From positions 120,920,467 through 120,984,466 of the forward strand of contig CM041084.1 of assembly GCA_023079485.1 (NCBI GenBank): a DNA stretch of 64,000 nucleotides, in the 5' to 3' direction. Made by a program: the position numbers and the translations under genes. This DNA comes from Archilochus colubris (lineage: Eukaryota; Chordata; Aves; Apodiformes; Trochilidae). Position 1 is the first letter of the stretch. Each line of letters begins with the position of its first letter. Shown here piece by piece: positions 39,041 to 49,144 of the stretch. Under the pieces are notes generated by a model. The model made no database searches. It saw nothing but the letters and a program-made list of their open reading frames with translations, and was not told where the DNA came from.

Positions 39041-40560
39041 GCAGCACTGAGTGTGAGAGAGCTCACTCTGCGGGTTAGGTTAGATTTCCAGAGCTCTTAG
39101 AGCTCATCGACCAGCCCGCTGGAGTCACTATTCAACCCGAGTCCCAAACACACGCCTCACTAACTACTTTACAGCCACTTTCATTGATTTTCTTTATCAA
39201 ATAAACATAATACCCGTTACAGCAACACTTCCTCTTCGCGCAGCCAGAATGCCACAAGCTCTGATTGCTGCATTTCTCCGGCTTGCAGTTCCCCACCCTC
39301 TATCCCTAAATAAATTGTATTCTTTCACTTAAATGGTCAAATACATTATTGCTTGCAGAATTCTTCCGTAATCTGGAAGGTACACGGCGAGCTAGGCAAA
39401 TCGTTTAAATTACAAGGTAGAATCCCCATCTCCCTGGCACGAAGATTTGCTCCCACCCCCCCACCCCCCTTCCCAATTTCAGGGGTAGCTTATATATTTA
39501 CATACTTATTTCCTGCTAATAAGTGGTAATTTAATTTAAAGGGTGATCTTAAAGAGAACGCTCCCGCCTGAAAAATGCCGGAAAAAATTAACGCAACTTT
39601 CGCACTTGCACCTACACTGTCACTCGAGCTAAGCATTTCAGCCTCAAAATTCAATTTTAATTTAAAAATCCCCTAAAAGTAGCCCCCTTCAAAAGCTGTT
39701 TTTGAACCAGGCTCTTCTATACATGTCAAAGGGCTGTTGAATTATTCATTATTATAATTACTATCATCATTGTCATTATCCCTTTCCATGTGGAAATAAT
39801 TTTATTATCGTAATTTGATATCTGAAGAATTTCCTGTTAGTCGTTTGATAATCATTTTTTTCTACTGAAAAGAAAAGTTTTGTTTATAAATGAGATAAAA
39901 ATATTTTAAATGCTTTTATGTTTACTATAGATTTCCGTTTATCTAATCGATCGGAATGCCAATAAATCGATTAAAGGTTTAGTGTTTTACAAACAACCAT
40001 TTTGTGCTTTTTGATTTTACGTTCAGAATGATTTTAATAAAGCTAATGCCTTCTCCGAGCGTTTGTTCACCTCAAACATAATATTCCATCATTTATATTA
40101 TTTACAATTGCAATTTAAACTGTTTCTAATGAGAAAAAATAAACACAAATAGAAAAAGGAAATCATCTGATTAAATTACTTTGTGCCTGTGGTCAACATA
40201 TTTAGGCAAAGCCTTAAAAATCTTGGTGAATTATATGTGATCATACAGTGATTGCGGAATATTAAATTAAACTTAGATAAATCCGCATTGAAGGAGGCAG
40301 CACCCAATCCTGAATTTATTTCCCATTTTCTATAACAGCATCACTGCGCTCCTCTCTTTGCAATGACAATGTGCCAAATCTAGGCATTTTGAAAACATTT
40401 TCCATATGCTTTAACTGGAGGCTGATAGACAAAGAAGAAAAGGAGATGGTCTTTTTTCTCTTGAGGTATATTTCCTTTAACTTTTCCTCCAACCTTTTCT
40501 GATCTTCATCATTTTTAAACAAAAGTTTGAAAATCGTTAGACCTTTTTTCTTTTACGTTT
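39041..40560. other. AT-rich interval between CpG patches
   Basis: No coding exon is visible. The interval has many TAAT and ATTA homeodomain-type cores, including TGAATTATTCATTATTATAA near 39738 and AATCGATTAAAGG near 39965. It has no interspersed repeats. It could hold conserved regulatory sequence, but this cannot be shown from one sequence. Confidence 0.4.
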
Positions 40561-40572
40561 CTTTTCTTTTCC

Positions 40573-40596
40573 TTTTTTTTTTTTTTTTTTTTTTTT
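40573..40596. repeat. T-tract (24 T)
   Basis: An uninterrupted T-run within a longer pyrimidine-rich stretch from about 40548 to 40604. Confidence 0.9.
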
Positions 40597-40770
40597 CCCC
40601 TTCCTTATCGCATAATCAATTCCTGAACAGTGGAATTTCAGTTACGCTTTAATGCAGGACTATAGAACTATCATTTCTATACCTTGGCGGACAACATTTC
40701 GGGGAGAAAGCATTGATTCATTTAGTTTTCGCTTGCTGCTTTCTGCAATTAAAGATGGTTTTAATTATGC

Positions 40771-40789
40771 TTTTTTTTTTTTTTTTTTT
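40771..40789. repeat. T-tract (19 T)
   Basis: A run of 19 thymines with no retroelement body next to it. Confidence 0.9.
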
Positions 40790-41029
40790 GTAAGTCATAT
40801 CAGATGTGCTGCTTGCTTGAAGGTTTTTTTCTTTTAACGGTGCTTTTAATTTATGTGTAGTTTTTACGGATAACACAGAGGTGGTGGCTTTTATTTAGCT
40901 GTAAAATCCACACGTTTTCTTTGAAAACTTGGCTCCTTGGGCAAAAATAACTTTTCCTGGTTGCTTTATAACCGCTGTTTGTCGCAGAGGTAGTTTAGCA
41001 TATTGTCTACACAACAAAGATTCCTCTTT

Positions 41030-41066
41030 TATTGGCAGTGTGGATTGTTGGATTTAGGTATAAATA
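41030..41066 (+). promoter_or_regulatory. Possible core promoter motifs
   Basis: An inverted CCAAT box (ATTGG) at 41030-41034 lies about 25 bp before TATAAATA at 41059-41066. The pair lies inside the CpG/promoter zone. TATA-like strings are common in AT-rich DNA, so this is weak without transcript data. Confidence 0.2.
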
Positions 41067-41247
41067 TTTCATAACTTTCCTCTTTCTACAGTAAGATCGG
41101 TAGTTTTATTGGCTTTTCTCTTGTTTTGTCTGTCTTTCTAGCAGAACCTTTTTATATCTGAAGTACCTTTTTGTCCTTTTCCAGGATAGAATGTAAAATT
41201 TTTCCCTTGGATATATCACTGCTGGAAATATGCTCTTGGGCTTTCTG

Positions 41248-41279
41248 GAGGGGATGGGGCGGGGGGGGGCATGGGGGGG
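41248..41279 (+). other. Potential G-quadruplex
   Basis: Five G-runs of four or more bases lie within about 30 bp, with loops of one to three bases. This fits the usual G3+N1-7 pattern. It lies in a region otherwise rich in T and C. Confidence 0.6.
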
Positions 41280-41940
41280 AAGCGATGGTAAGCGGTCGTT
41301 TTCCTTGATTTGCATAAGAGCTAGTGAAGTGCCTGTGAAGTTGGTGAATTGCTATTGTTTGGGGCTAGTCCTGACTGTTTTTGTTTATAAACACTGGGGT
41401 GGTTGCCGGGAGGGGAGGGAGGTCAGAGCACTGTCAAAGCGCTGACCTCTGAAAGCCCAGAGGGCGCCTGGCTCCTTCACCCTCTCCTTTCTCTCTCTCC
41501 CTCTCCCTTTTTCTTTTCCTTCCCATCCAAGGCCAGGAGCTCAGGTTCAGGGCATTTAATCCCCGCGATCTGCCCAAGAAAGGAGCTGAAAAAGGGCTGT
41601 TAAGGCTCCGGAGGAAACGCCGGCAGCAGACCTAGACCTGGAAGGGTTTTATTTATAGTAACGTCCGGGTGCGTGTTTTTGTGCGGCTCCAGCCAAAATA
41701 ACAACAACAACAACAAAAGCCAATCGGGAACGGCACTATTCAGCTCAAAATCTCAGCGAGATTTCTATACTATTCGTCTGTGATTTTTTTTTTTTTCTCT
41801 TAGGTCACTGCTCGTTAGACGTGTTTTCAGTAGGTGCATGCCGAATCTGGGGCAGTGAGGGCAGAATTGAAATGCAATATGTTAATGTTGTTTTATTTCT
41901 CTTTCTAACAAAACTCTCCAGGAATCAGATCGGAGATTTT

Positions 41941-42010
41941 TGTTTTCTTTCTCTCCCTCCTCTCCTTCTCTTCCACTCCCGCCCCCACCCCTCCTCACCC
42001 CCCCCCCCAG
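41941..42010. repeat. Pyrimidine-rich tract
   Basis: C and T almost exclusively, ending in a run of C followed by AGCAC. It could act as a splice-acceptor-like stretch on the plus strand or be a simple repeat. Confidence 0.7.
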
Positions 42011-42165
42011 CACTTTTTAGTGTGTACTGGAATGTGTTTGATGGGGGGGGGGTAAGAGACGTTGTAAATTAACAATAGGTTTGTATATGTGATACCTGAA
42101 AAGAAAGAAATAATTAATAATAGTCAAACGTTTTGGATGCAGAGTCAATTTCATCTCAGGGAAGG

Positions 42166-42182
42166 AAAAAAAAAAAAAAAAA
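42166..42182. repeat. A-tract (17 A)
   Basis: A run of 17 adenines. Confidence 0.9.
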
Positions 42183-42904
42183 GTAACAAGAGATTGCTAT
42201 CAGGTTTAAGTATGTTTTGAAAAGAAGTTGCTGAGTTAAACAAAAATGTTAGTTAACACACTGCCTTTGTCAAATAGCCCCCGGGAGGAGAAGAGACAAC
42301 AAAAAGGAGAGGAGGTGGGGGCTGGGGATCTGAAAGTGTCTGTAGCTCAGATAAAGGGTCTGTAACACTGAAATCTTGTAATACCTCGTTTCAAACTGAG
42401 CTCATCTATAGACTTAGGGAACGCAGTAAAAAGACACGGATCCCCTTTCCCTTGGGTTGGGGTCTGGGGAAAGGAGAAGGTGGGGGAAGGGGACGTTTAT
42501 TAGGGAATTATGTCGGTTTATTAAAAAGGGGAGCGGCTGTGGCTGTAATTATGCAGATCCTGTGCCCCTGTGTGTCCGCAGCGCAGATTTAGGGAGTGAA
42601 ATGAGCTTGGCAAAGAGACGTGGTGTAACAGAGCCCGGTTTGGGCTGGGATTTCTTTGTCTATTAAAGAATGGTCAGTCTCGGGCCCTGGCTCCCACCAG
42701 ATCCGTCTCGCCCAGGCCAATAAGTTTTCCTTAGGGCTGGGGCTGGAGGTGGTGGAGGACAGAGGAGGCTGAGGGGGGGTGTTAATGTTTTTTCCCTTTC
42801 TCTCTCCTTAAAATGTAACGTCACCATCAAGAGGTTTTTTGTAGTTTCAACAGGAGGCTCGAAAAAAATCCCAAAATGTGTAACGGTGCCTGCAGGAGAA
42901 GTTC

Positions 42905-43180
42905 GGAAGAGGTGGGCGGGAGGGGGGGGAGGGGAGAAGGGGAAGAGGGGGGGGAGTCCGCCGAGACCAGAAGAGAGGAGCTGAGAGGTTACACTAAAGA
43001 CTTCGGGGGGCCATCAGCTGAGCGAGAGAGGGAGGAGAGAGGGGAGCCGGAGCCGGGCCGGGTCGAGCCGGGCCGGGCCGCGCCGCCGGGAATCCCTCCC
43101 GCCGCCTCTCACCGCAGCCGCAGCCTAACAGCAGCCGCCCTGGCCCGGCCCCGGGTCTTCCTCGCCGGCCTCCCCCAGCC
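42905..43180. promoter_or_regulatory. Purine-rich then CpG-rich patch, candidate promoter
   Basis: The first half (about 42905-43060) is a G/A-rich stretch with several G-runs of four to eight bases. The second half (about 43036-43180) is CpG-dense with repeated GCCGGGCC groups, then CCGCCGCC and GCAGCCGC groups typical of vertebrate 5' untranslated or promoter DNA. The plus-strand frame at 42876-43241 is a glycine-, glutamate- and arginine-rich compositional frame with no recognised domain. It is 5 kb from the 37.6 kb island, suggesting several starts in one locus. Confidence 0.6.
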
Positions 43181-43365
43181 CGCGCTGCTCTCCGCTCTTA
43201 TCACATCCCACAAACCTGCTGCTGCTGCCTCCTGGAATTAACCTTCTTCGATTTTTCCTAGCTACGTGGCGAACCCCAGGTTTCTTCTAAACTGTTAACA
43301 TCCCGTAGTGCATTTTTTTCCCCCTACACCCCCCACCCCCCCTCCCCGATAGCTACTACTTTTAG

Positions 43366-43402
43366 GGAGAGAGAAGAAAGAGAGAGAGAGAAAGAGGAGA
43401 GT
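43366..43402. repeat. GA-rich microsatellite
   Basis: GAGAGA and GAAAGAG groups over about 35 bp. Simple repeat. Confidence 0.8.
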
Positions 43403-43616
43403 TAAAACGCTAGGAAGGACAGCAAACAGTGGCAGAAGAAACCCTGAAAAATGTGGACTCTCTCAGTTCCTGCTTCTATCCCCCCCCCCACCTTTGTTCC
43501 TTTAGCTGTAACTCAAGAACACCATAAACCTTATTACCCCCTCCAAGAAGAGAGAAAAGGAAAAAAAATCTACAGCCAAAAAAGAATTACTTGACTGTTC
43601 TGACGTTTGGTGTTTT

Positions 43617-43643
43617 GACATTAATGACATTAATGATATTGAT
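43617..43643 (+). repeat. Nine-base tandem repeat with TAAT cores
   Basis: Two perfect units GACATTAAT followed by a third imperfect unit GATATTGAT. Each perfect unit carries a TAAT homeodomain core in phase, so the sites lie nine bases apart. Confidence 0.75.
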
Positions 43644-45436
43644 GTTTCACCAGGAAAAAAGCACTAGGAATAAAGGAGGTGGTGGGGGAGGTGCGGGGGA
43701 CGACGACTCTAAAACTAAATTATCTTTGTTTCCTTATTCTTCTGTGACATTAAGTATATGTGTTTCTTTTCTTGAATTTGAAGTAGATGTATTGTTCTCA
43801 GGTGTTTCTTCATCACATTGTATTTAATTGTCTTCAGTCGTAGGAAATATGTTACCATCCTTTAGGCATGCACTTGAATGGACAATGCATCCTTCTATCT
43901 TAGAGTCCCGTTTTGTCTATAATTTAAGCTTAAAAGCCCTTTTTCCATCACACTCCCTCAATCTTATAACTGTAAACGGGTTTCAGAGACTTCATTTTCA
44001 CTCTTTGTTTGCATTTTTTTCCCACCTTCTAAACAACGATTCGAAATGTTGCTAGCTTCCTTATACCTTCTTTATACCTTGTACAGGGTACAGTGCCTAT
44101 GGAAATCTGAATACAAATACTCATACTTTTTTCATTGATGAGCTGGTGCAATACTTAGTTAAGGTTTAAAAAAGGAATAGAGTTGCTCTAATGAACCTTC
44201 AAGTGCTCCTGACTTCTTCTTAAGTTTGAGTCTTGGAGATTTTCCTGAAGTTCGGAGTAAGGTTTCTCTGGATTGGGCTAGGGCTCCTTCTATATTCCCC
44301 GCTTTATTGTCAGGCTCCAATTTTTGGAATAGCTGTACTTTCAGGCTGGTGATATTTTTATGTCTTTTTTTCCTTCCCCTTTCCAAAGACCTTTCTCCTC
44401 CGTCCAAAACTATCAGGACCTTCACTCTGACCTTAAACATCTGCTTTTAGCAACTCAGTTCCCTTACACTGGCCTGCGCTTCCTTAAGGGCAGCCTTAAT
44501 TCATCATCAGGTGGGGATTTTCCTATTAGCTTTAGTTCCAGTATTTTCAAAATATTCTCCTGCAGTAGAAGGTTTAGGGCCCAGAGAGGTGTGTATTTCT
44601 ATCAGTCCAGGATTTTGCTGGCTTGTTGCTGTGTGCGCACGCTTATAATGGAAGGTTGTGATAAAACCTTCCTGCTGGTTTTTGGTGTTTCAGGCCTAAG
44701 ACAATGTTTGACGTGTACCGCAGGAATAAAGAACTTCAAAGACATGTCATCTCTAAGATTATGGTTCACCTGAGCGGGGTCCTTGGTACTGTAAATATCT
44801 CTTGCATGTAACTGTGACTTAGTGACCATTTCTGGCATACCCATTTCTGGAATAGCATTATCAAAAATCTGCACGTGTTCCTGCGGTGTGTTCGGATGCT
44901 CTTTGAATAGTCATGTTTTTATCTTCAGTAGGGGGTATTTTAAAGTATGTCTATTCCTAGTTTTAGTTAATTATCTTTTAATGAAAGTGTCAGTCATATT
45001 CACATCTGCAGTATTAGGTTAAGATAATTAGATTTTCAAATGAGAGGCAATCTTCTTAAATCCCACACAGGAAAATATTTGTAGAAGATTCTGATTTATA
45101 ATGACATCTGTACATTTTACCCTAGTTTTCATCATAATAATCCACCCCTAGCCCCCTAACACCCAGCTCCCCAAGAATGAAATGTGTCTAGTAAAATATA
45201 GTAAATAAAATATTAATAAAATATCAGTACTTGTAAGGAAAGTGGAAGATGATGTGTGTATATGCATGACACCCATATTGTATGCAAAGTCACTCTTTCC
45301 CTGGGCTGATATTTACTTCATTTTGACAAGGCTGTTTAGAGTTGATACTGTATATTATGGAAGGCTTTGCTTTTACTTTGTTGATATCTCCAAGCAATTA
45401 CATGGCGGCGACCAAATAAAGTGTGCTATGTTTTGT
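43644..45436. other. Non-coding interval in promoter zone
   Basis: No gene or interspersed repeat is recognised. Overlapping open frames near 44159-44874 lie on both strands and have no family features. Confidence 0.45.
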
Positions 45437-45532
45437 GTGCCTGTGTGTATGTGGAATGTATGTCCATATGTGTAAATACGGTGTAGGATGAATGTGTGCA
45501 TGTGTGCGCGCATGTGTGTGTGTATGCGTAAA
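45437..45532. repeat. Degenerate GT-rich tract
   Basis: TGTG-rich sequence with interruptions, including a GTGTGCGCGCATGTGTGTGT stretch. Alternating purine-pyrimidine sequence of this kind can adopt Z-DNA. Confidence 0.6.
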
Positions 45533-45934
45533 TAAATCCATCTTTATCTCTGTGTGGGCAGTTATTGCCTATCTTAGATATATTATCTTCCCTTTTACAG
45601 AGGTGTTGCACATTCATTATCCCATTACAAGTATATATTTTTCATTAAATCCCCATTAAAAGAGAGAAAAAGGAAAAGAAAGAAAGACAGAAATATCTCC
45701 CTGATCGAATAATTAATTTGGAGCTGTTTCTTTTAAGTTCCTGAACAGCTGATGGAGCAAGTCTGCCCCTCCCGTCTTTTTTTTTTCCTTTCTTTTAATT
45801 TTTTTTTTTTAATTTTCTCTAGCCATCTACTTTGTGTGCCTGTGCGTGTGTGTCTGTGTTACTAATGAAGTTTGCAGACTTGTGTTTGTATCCATGAGCT
45901 CCTTTCTGCTGCCCCTTCTTCTCCGGGTTGGCTG

Positions 45935-46020
45935 TGTGGCTCCCGCAGCCCCGGCGAGCCCCCAGCAGCCGCGGCAGCTCCGGCTTCCCCGGCTCCGGGG
46001 CTGCGCGTCATTTGCAGCCC
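45935..46020. promoter_or_regulatory. Small CpG-rich patch
   Basis: A short GC-rich stretch with CCGGCGAG, GCCGCGGC and CTCCGGGGCTGCGCGTC groups, just upstream of a long CT repeat. It could be part of a 5' untranslated exon or promoter. No coding frame is convincing. Confidence 0.45.
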
Positions 46021-46050
46021 GGAGAATGTTGATCACCTCACTAATTACAC

Positions 46051-46125
46051 CTCTCCTCTTCCCTCTCCCTCTCCCTCGCTCTCCCTCTCTCTCACTCTCT
46101 CTCCTCTCTCTCTCTCCCTCTCTCT

Positions 46126-46172
<47 letters not shown>
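46051..46172. repeat. (CT)n microsatellite
   Basis: About 120 bp of C and T, becoming pure CT dinucleotides over about 46129-46172. Polypurine-polypyrimidine mirror symmetry allows triplex (H-DNA) formation. Serine/leucine-rich frames through it are artefacts of the repeat. Confidence 0.95.
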
Positions 46173-46174
<2 letters not shown>

Positions 46175-46670
46175 CCCAGAGTGCATATCGGGAATAGACA
46201 CACAAAGACATGCGCACTCAACTTAATCAGCCATTTTTTTAAACAGGGCTAAAACGATAATAATTAGCAGAATAAAGACATATCGGATTTTCATTTCCTT
46301 TCCTCCTTTTCCCAACCCCTTCACAACCAAACAGCGAGACCGCGGTCGGCACATGCTTTAACAACTCCCGGACCCCAAAGGACCGCTCCATGCCCCCCAC
46401 TTCTTGCTCAATCATTTTTATTTTCACCCAATAAAGTTGGAGGATTATTTTTTTTATTATTTTTTTAATGAACCTTCTCTCGTTTACTTGGATGTGATCA
46501 GCTGTTAAGTAAATAAAGCAAAACAAAAAAAAGAGGCGAAGATCCAGTAGGAACTGCGAGGGGAAATGGAAAGTAAGTTTTTTCTTTAACTTTTATTGAG
46601 TAGTTTGTGTTAAATTTAGGTCGAGTATCGATTATCTTTCCAGGCTGATCTTGCACAATCTTTGATATTT

Positions 46671-46910
46671 CGCTCTCGCTCTCTCTCTCTCCCCCTCTCT
46701 CTGTGCTTCTTTCTCTCTCTCTCACATACACACACACACTCACATCCCCAGATCCCATGTATCTCTCTCCCCTCTCTCTCTCTCTCCCCCCTTTTTCTGC
46801 CTGTTTCCCCATTTTTAGGTACAGTACTTGTTCTCATTTGGGAAGGAGGGGCTGCTTTTTCTCTCTCCCTTCTTTCTTTCTCTCTCTCTCTTGCTCTTTC
46901 ATTCCGAGGG
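46671..46910. repeat. CT-rich and CA-rich compound repeat cluster
   Basis: CT-rich runs at 46671-46722, a CA run at about 46724-46742, then more CT-rich runs at 46761-46800 and 46859-46892. The overlapping frames on both strands (about 46498-47216) arise from this repeat composition. Confidence 0.85.
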
Positions 46911-47057
46911 TTACGTTTTGTTTGTGTGTTTTTTTTGTTTTGGTTTGGGGGTGTGGGATTGTTTTTTTATTTCTTTCGGGCTGTAACTTTCGGATTAACT
47001 GGAGGACCCTGCTCAGTTTTCAGAAGAGGTTTGGGGGGTGATCCCCACTTTTTATTT

Positions 47058-47059
<2 letters not shown>

Positions 47060-47087
<28 letters not shown>
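47060..47087. repeat. T-tract (28 T) ending in AGG
   Basis: An uninterrupted run of 28 thymines followed by AGG. It has splice-acceptor form on the plus strand but could be only a mononucleotide repeat. Confidence 0.88.
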
Positions 47088-47088
<1 letters not shown>

Positions 47089-47506
47089 GGGAGCTCAGGG
47101 AGGGGGGAAATGCTGTCAGATTAGGAGAGACGTTACGGCTGTCAGAAGTCATCGCCTGCCAGCCCCCTCAGTTCTCGCACTCTTGTTTTGCAGCTCGGTC
47201 CCCCCAAAAACTTTGAGGTGCTTTTTGAAGGCGCATTCCGCTCTCCCATCCTGCTTCCCTCTCCTCCCCATTTCCACCCCTCTCGGCCTCCTAAACTTTC
47301 GCGTTCGGGCGGGGGGTGTGTGTTGAGGGGGGAAGATGCCAGCAGGGCAGTTGGGGACCCTGACTGCGTGCGTGCGTACAGGGGGAGATGTGGGGTGCTT
47401 TTCCCCCCTTCTCCTACACCACCCACCCCCCCCTTTTTTTTTTTTTTTCCTTTTTATTTTGCAGGTAGGTTTTTCAGGAGCAGAGACAGGGATGGCTGTT
47501 ATGCGG

Positions 47507-47528
47507 GTGTGTGTGTGTGTGTGTGTGT
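47507..47528. repeat. (GT)11 microsatellite
   Basis: Eleven GT units just before a CpG-rich patch. Confidence 0.92.
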
Positions 47529-47609
47529 GAGCGCAGGGGCATCGCGCTGCTGGCTGCCGTTTTCTGGCAGCAGGAGGAAGAGGAGCCCGTTAGGAGCGCT
47601 CCTTGCCTC

Positions 47610-47820
47610 ACTGTCAGTTTCGCTGCGCGGCGCGGGGAGGCTGCCCGGGAAGCGGCGGCACGGCCCGGAGGGGCACGGCCCCGCTGGCGGGGATGCGCGG
47701 CTGCCGCTGCCTGCGGGCGGCTGCCGGCGGGGCGCCGGCTGAGCCCCCGGCATCCCCCGCCGCGCCGCTCCGAGCTGTAGGGAAGGCTCCGCGCCGGCAG
47801 GGTCGGGAGCTGCTTTCCGC
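47610..47820. promoter_or_regulatory. CpG island, candidate promoter
   Basis: The second densest CpG patch, with GCGCGGCGCGGGG, AAGCGGCGGCACGG and CGCCGCGCCGCTCCG groups. Four overlapping frames on both strands (47188-47742, 47474-47992, 47511-47780, 47614-47883) are arginine-, alanine-, proline- and glycine-rich and show no known domain, so they are read as compositional. It lies 10 kb from the first island, in the same CpG zone. Confidence 0.65.
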
Positions 47821-48199
47821 GCTGCCTTTCTGAGATTGTTGAAAGGGGGGAAAGGGGTGTCGGTTGTTTTGCGGGACAGGCATGTGGGGGGTTTTTTGTT
47901 TGTTTGTTTTTGTTTTGTTGTTTTTTTTTTAACCTAAGACTAAGATTTTTAAAAGAAAAACAAACGAAAACCACACAAATACACACACACACACAAAATT
48001 TTAAAAAACATACAAAAAAAGAGCCACCTCATAAACAGCGAGAAGGCAGTTCAGTTCCTGCTCTAACTGCTCGTGCCAGAATCAAGTGCATCCCTTCCCA
48101 TCACGGCGGCTAATGGCAGACACGTCCCTGCTTTCCCCTTTTGCCTCACATGAAATTTCCTGCAAAAAATGCTAATAAACTTTCCCCCCATCCGATGCC

Positions 48200-48300
48200 A
48201 ACTTACGGCTGTTCCCCTCCACTCCTCCCCTCCTGCACCTTCTCCCACACCCCCTATACCCCCCCCCCTCCCAAAGCCCCCCCATCCTCCCCAACAGCAG
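48200..48300. repeat. C-rich pyrimidine tract
   Basis: CCCCTCC and CCCCCCC groups with few purines, including a C-run of nine near 48260. Low-complexity DNA next to the CpG patch. Confidence 0.6.
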
Positions 48301-48713
48301 CAGCAGAAAATGCACGGGTTGGTATTTCTTTTGTTACCTGTGAGCCGGGCGGCCGGGGGTCTCTCATCGGCTGCTTAGGGCACTGGGTCCAACCGAGAGA
48401 GAAGGCACATCAGTCGGGTTCAGCCTGTTTCACCTCAGCGCCGTCCCGAGGAGGCTTTAGCCACCATTCAGTAACACACCCTCCTCCTCCTCCTCTTCCT
48501 CCTTAGGTACCAAGGCAGAGATCGCAAACATAACCCCCCCCTCCCCACAAAAAAAAAAAAAAAAAGCCCAACCAAAAGACAACTTGCCAGACTGAAGATG
48601 GTGGATTTACATTAAGCCAGACACAGGCAGGTTCACTCAGGAAGTCTGACCATCCCGTTTTCTGACAGTTGCATTTCCTCGGCTCCATTTCGTCCTCCTC
48701 TTTCTTTCTTTTT

Positions 48714-48715
<2 letters not shown>

Positions 48716-48753
<38 letters not shown>
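48716..48753. repeat. T-tract (38 T)
   Basis: A run of 38 thymines preceded by TTTCTTTC-type sequence. This is the longest mononucleotide run in the window and a likely place for length error in assembly. Confidence 0.93.
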
Positions 48754-48758
<5 letters not shown>

Positions 48759-48925
48759 CTTTTTATTAGCTTTGTTCCGGTTTTTTAATCAAGGATTATG
48801 TAGTTGGCAGGAGGAGAGCAAGAAAGAGTGGAAAGCGAGGGCTCGAGTGCTTTGGGGGTTGTTGCTGAGGGTGGTTTTTTTGATTTTTTTTTTTTTTTTC
48901 AATTGTGTTTCCCTTGGATTTGCAG

Positions 48926-49144
48926 TGGCTCGATCCTTAGGAGCGGTGGTGGAGTGTTTAAAAAGATCGTATGTAGCATTATATTTTTAGTTTGGTGGTG
49001 GATGGATGGAAGAGGTAGTGAGAAGCCTTTGCAGCCCTGCCTGTTGTTGGTTAGATTGAGGCAGAGACTTGGCTGCGATTGGGACGCGACTGTGACATGG
49101 GCATCGATCGCTTCCATTGAGAGCAATGCAAAAACACAGCCTGG
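48926..49144 (+). other. Possible non-coding exon
   Basis: A T-rich tract at about 48883-48899, then TTTCCCTTGGATTTGCAG ending at 48925, forms a good splice acceptor on the plus strand. The next strong donor is at 49145, where AGCCTGG is followed by GTATGT. The 219-bp interval between is of mixed composition and contains CpGs, unlike its flanks. It has no convincing coding frame. I offer it as a candidate 5' untranslated or lncRNA exon only. Confidence 0.22.

Noticed and set aside
38793..39066. Serine/proline/leucine-rich minus-strand frames
   Set aside because: They are translations of a purine-rich low-complexity block.
45827..46252. Three frames of 124-130 codons through the CT repeat
   Set aside because: Their serine/leucine or arginine/glutamate repeats come directly from the (CT)n microsatellite read in different frames.
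46498..47216. Long frames on both strands, including a 184-codon plus-strand frame
   Set aside because: They pass through CT, CA and T-tracts and are low-complexity, with no family match.
47188..47992. Overlapping frames of 172-184 codons around the 47.7 kb CpG island
   Set aside because: Opposite-strand overlap and a proline/arginine/alanine-biased composition indicate compositional frames rather than an exon.
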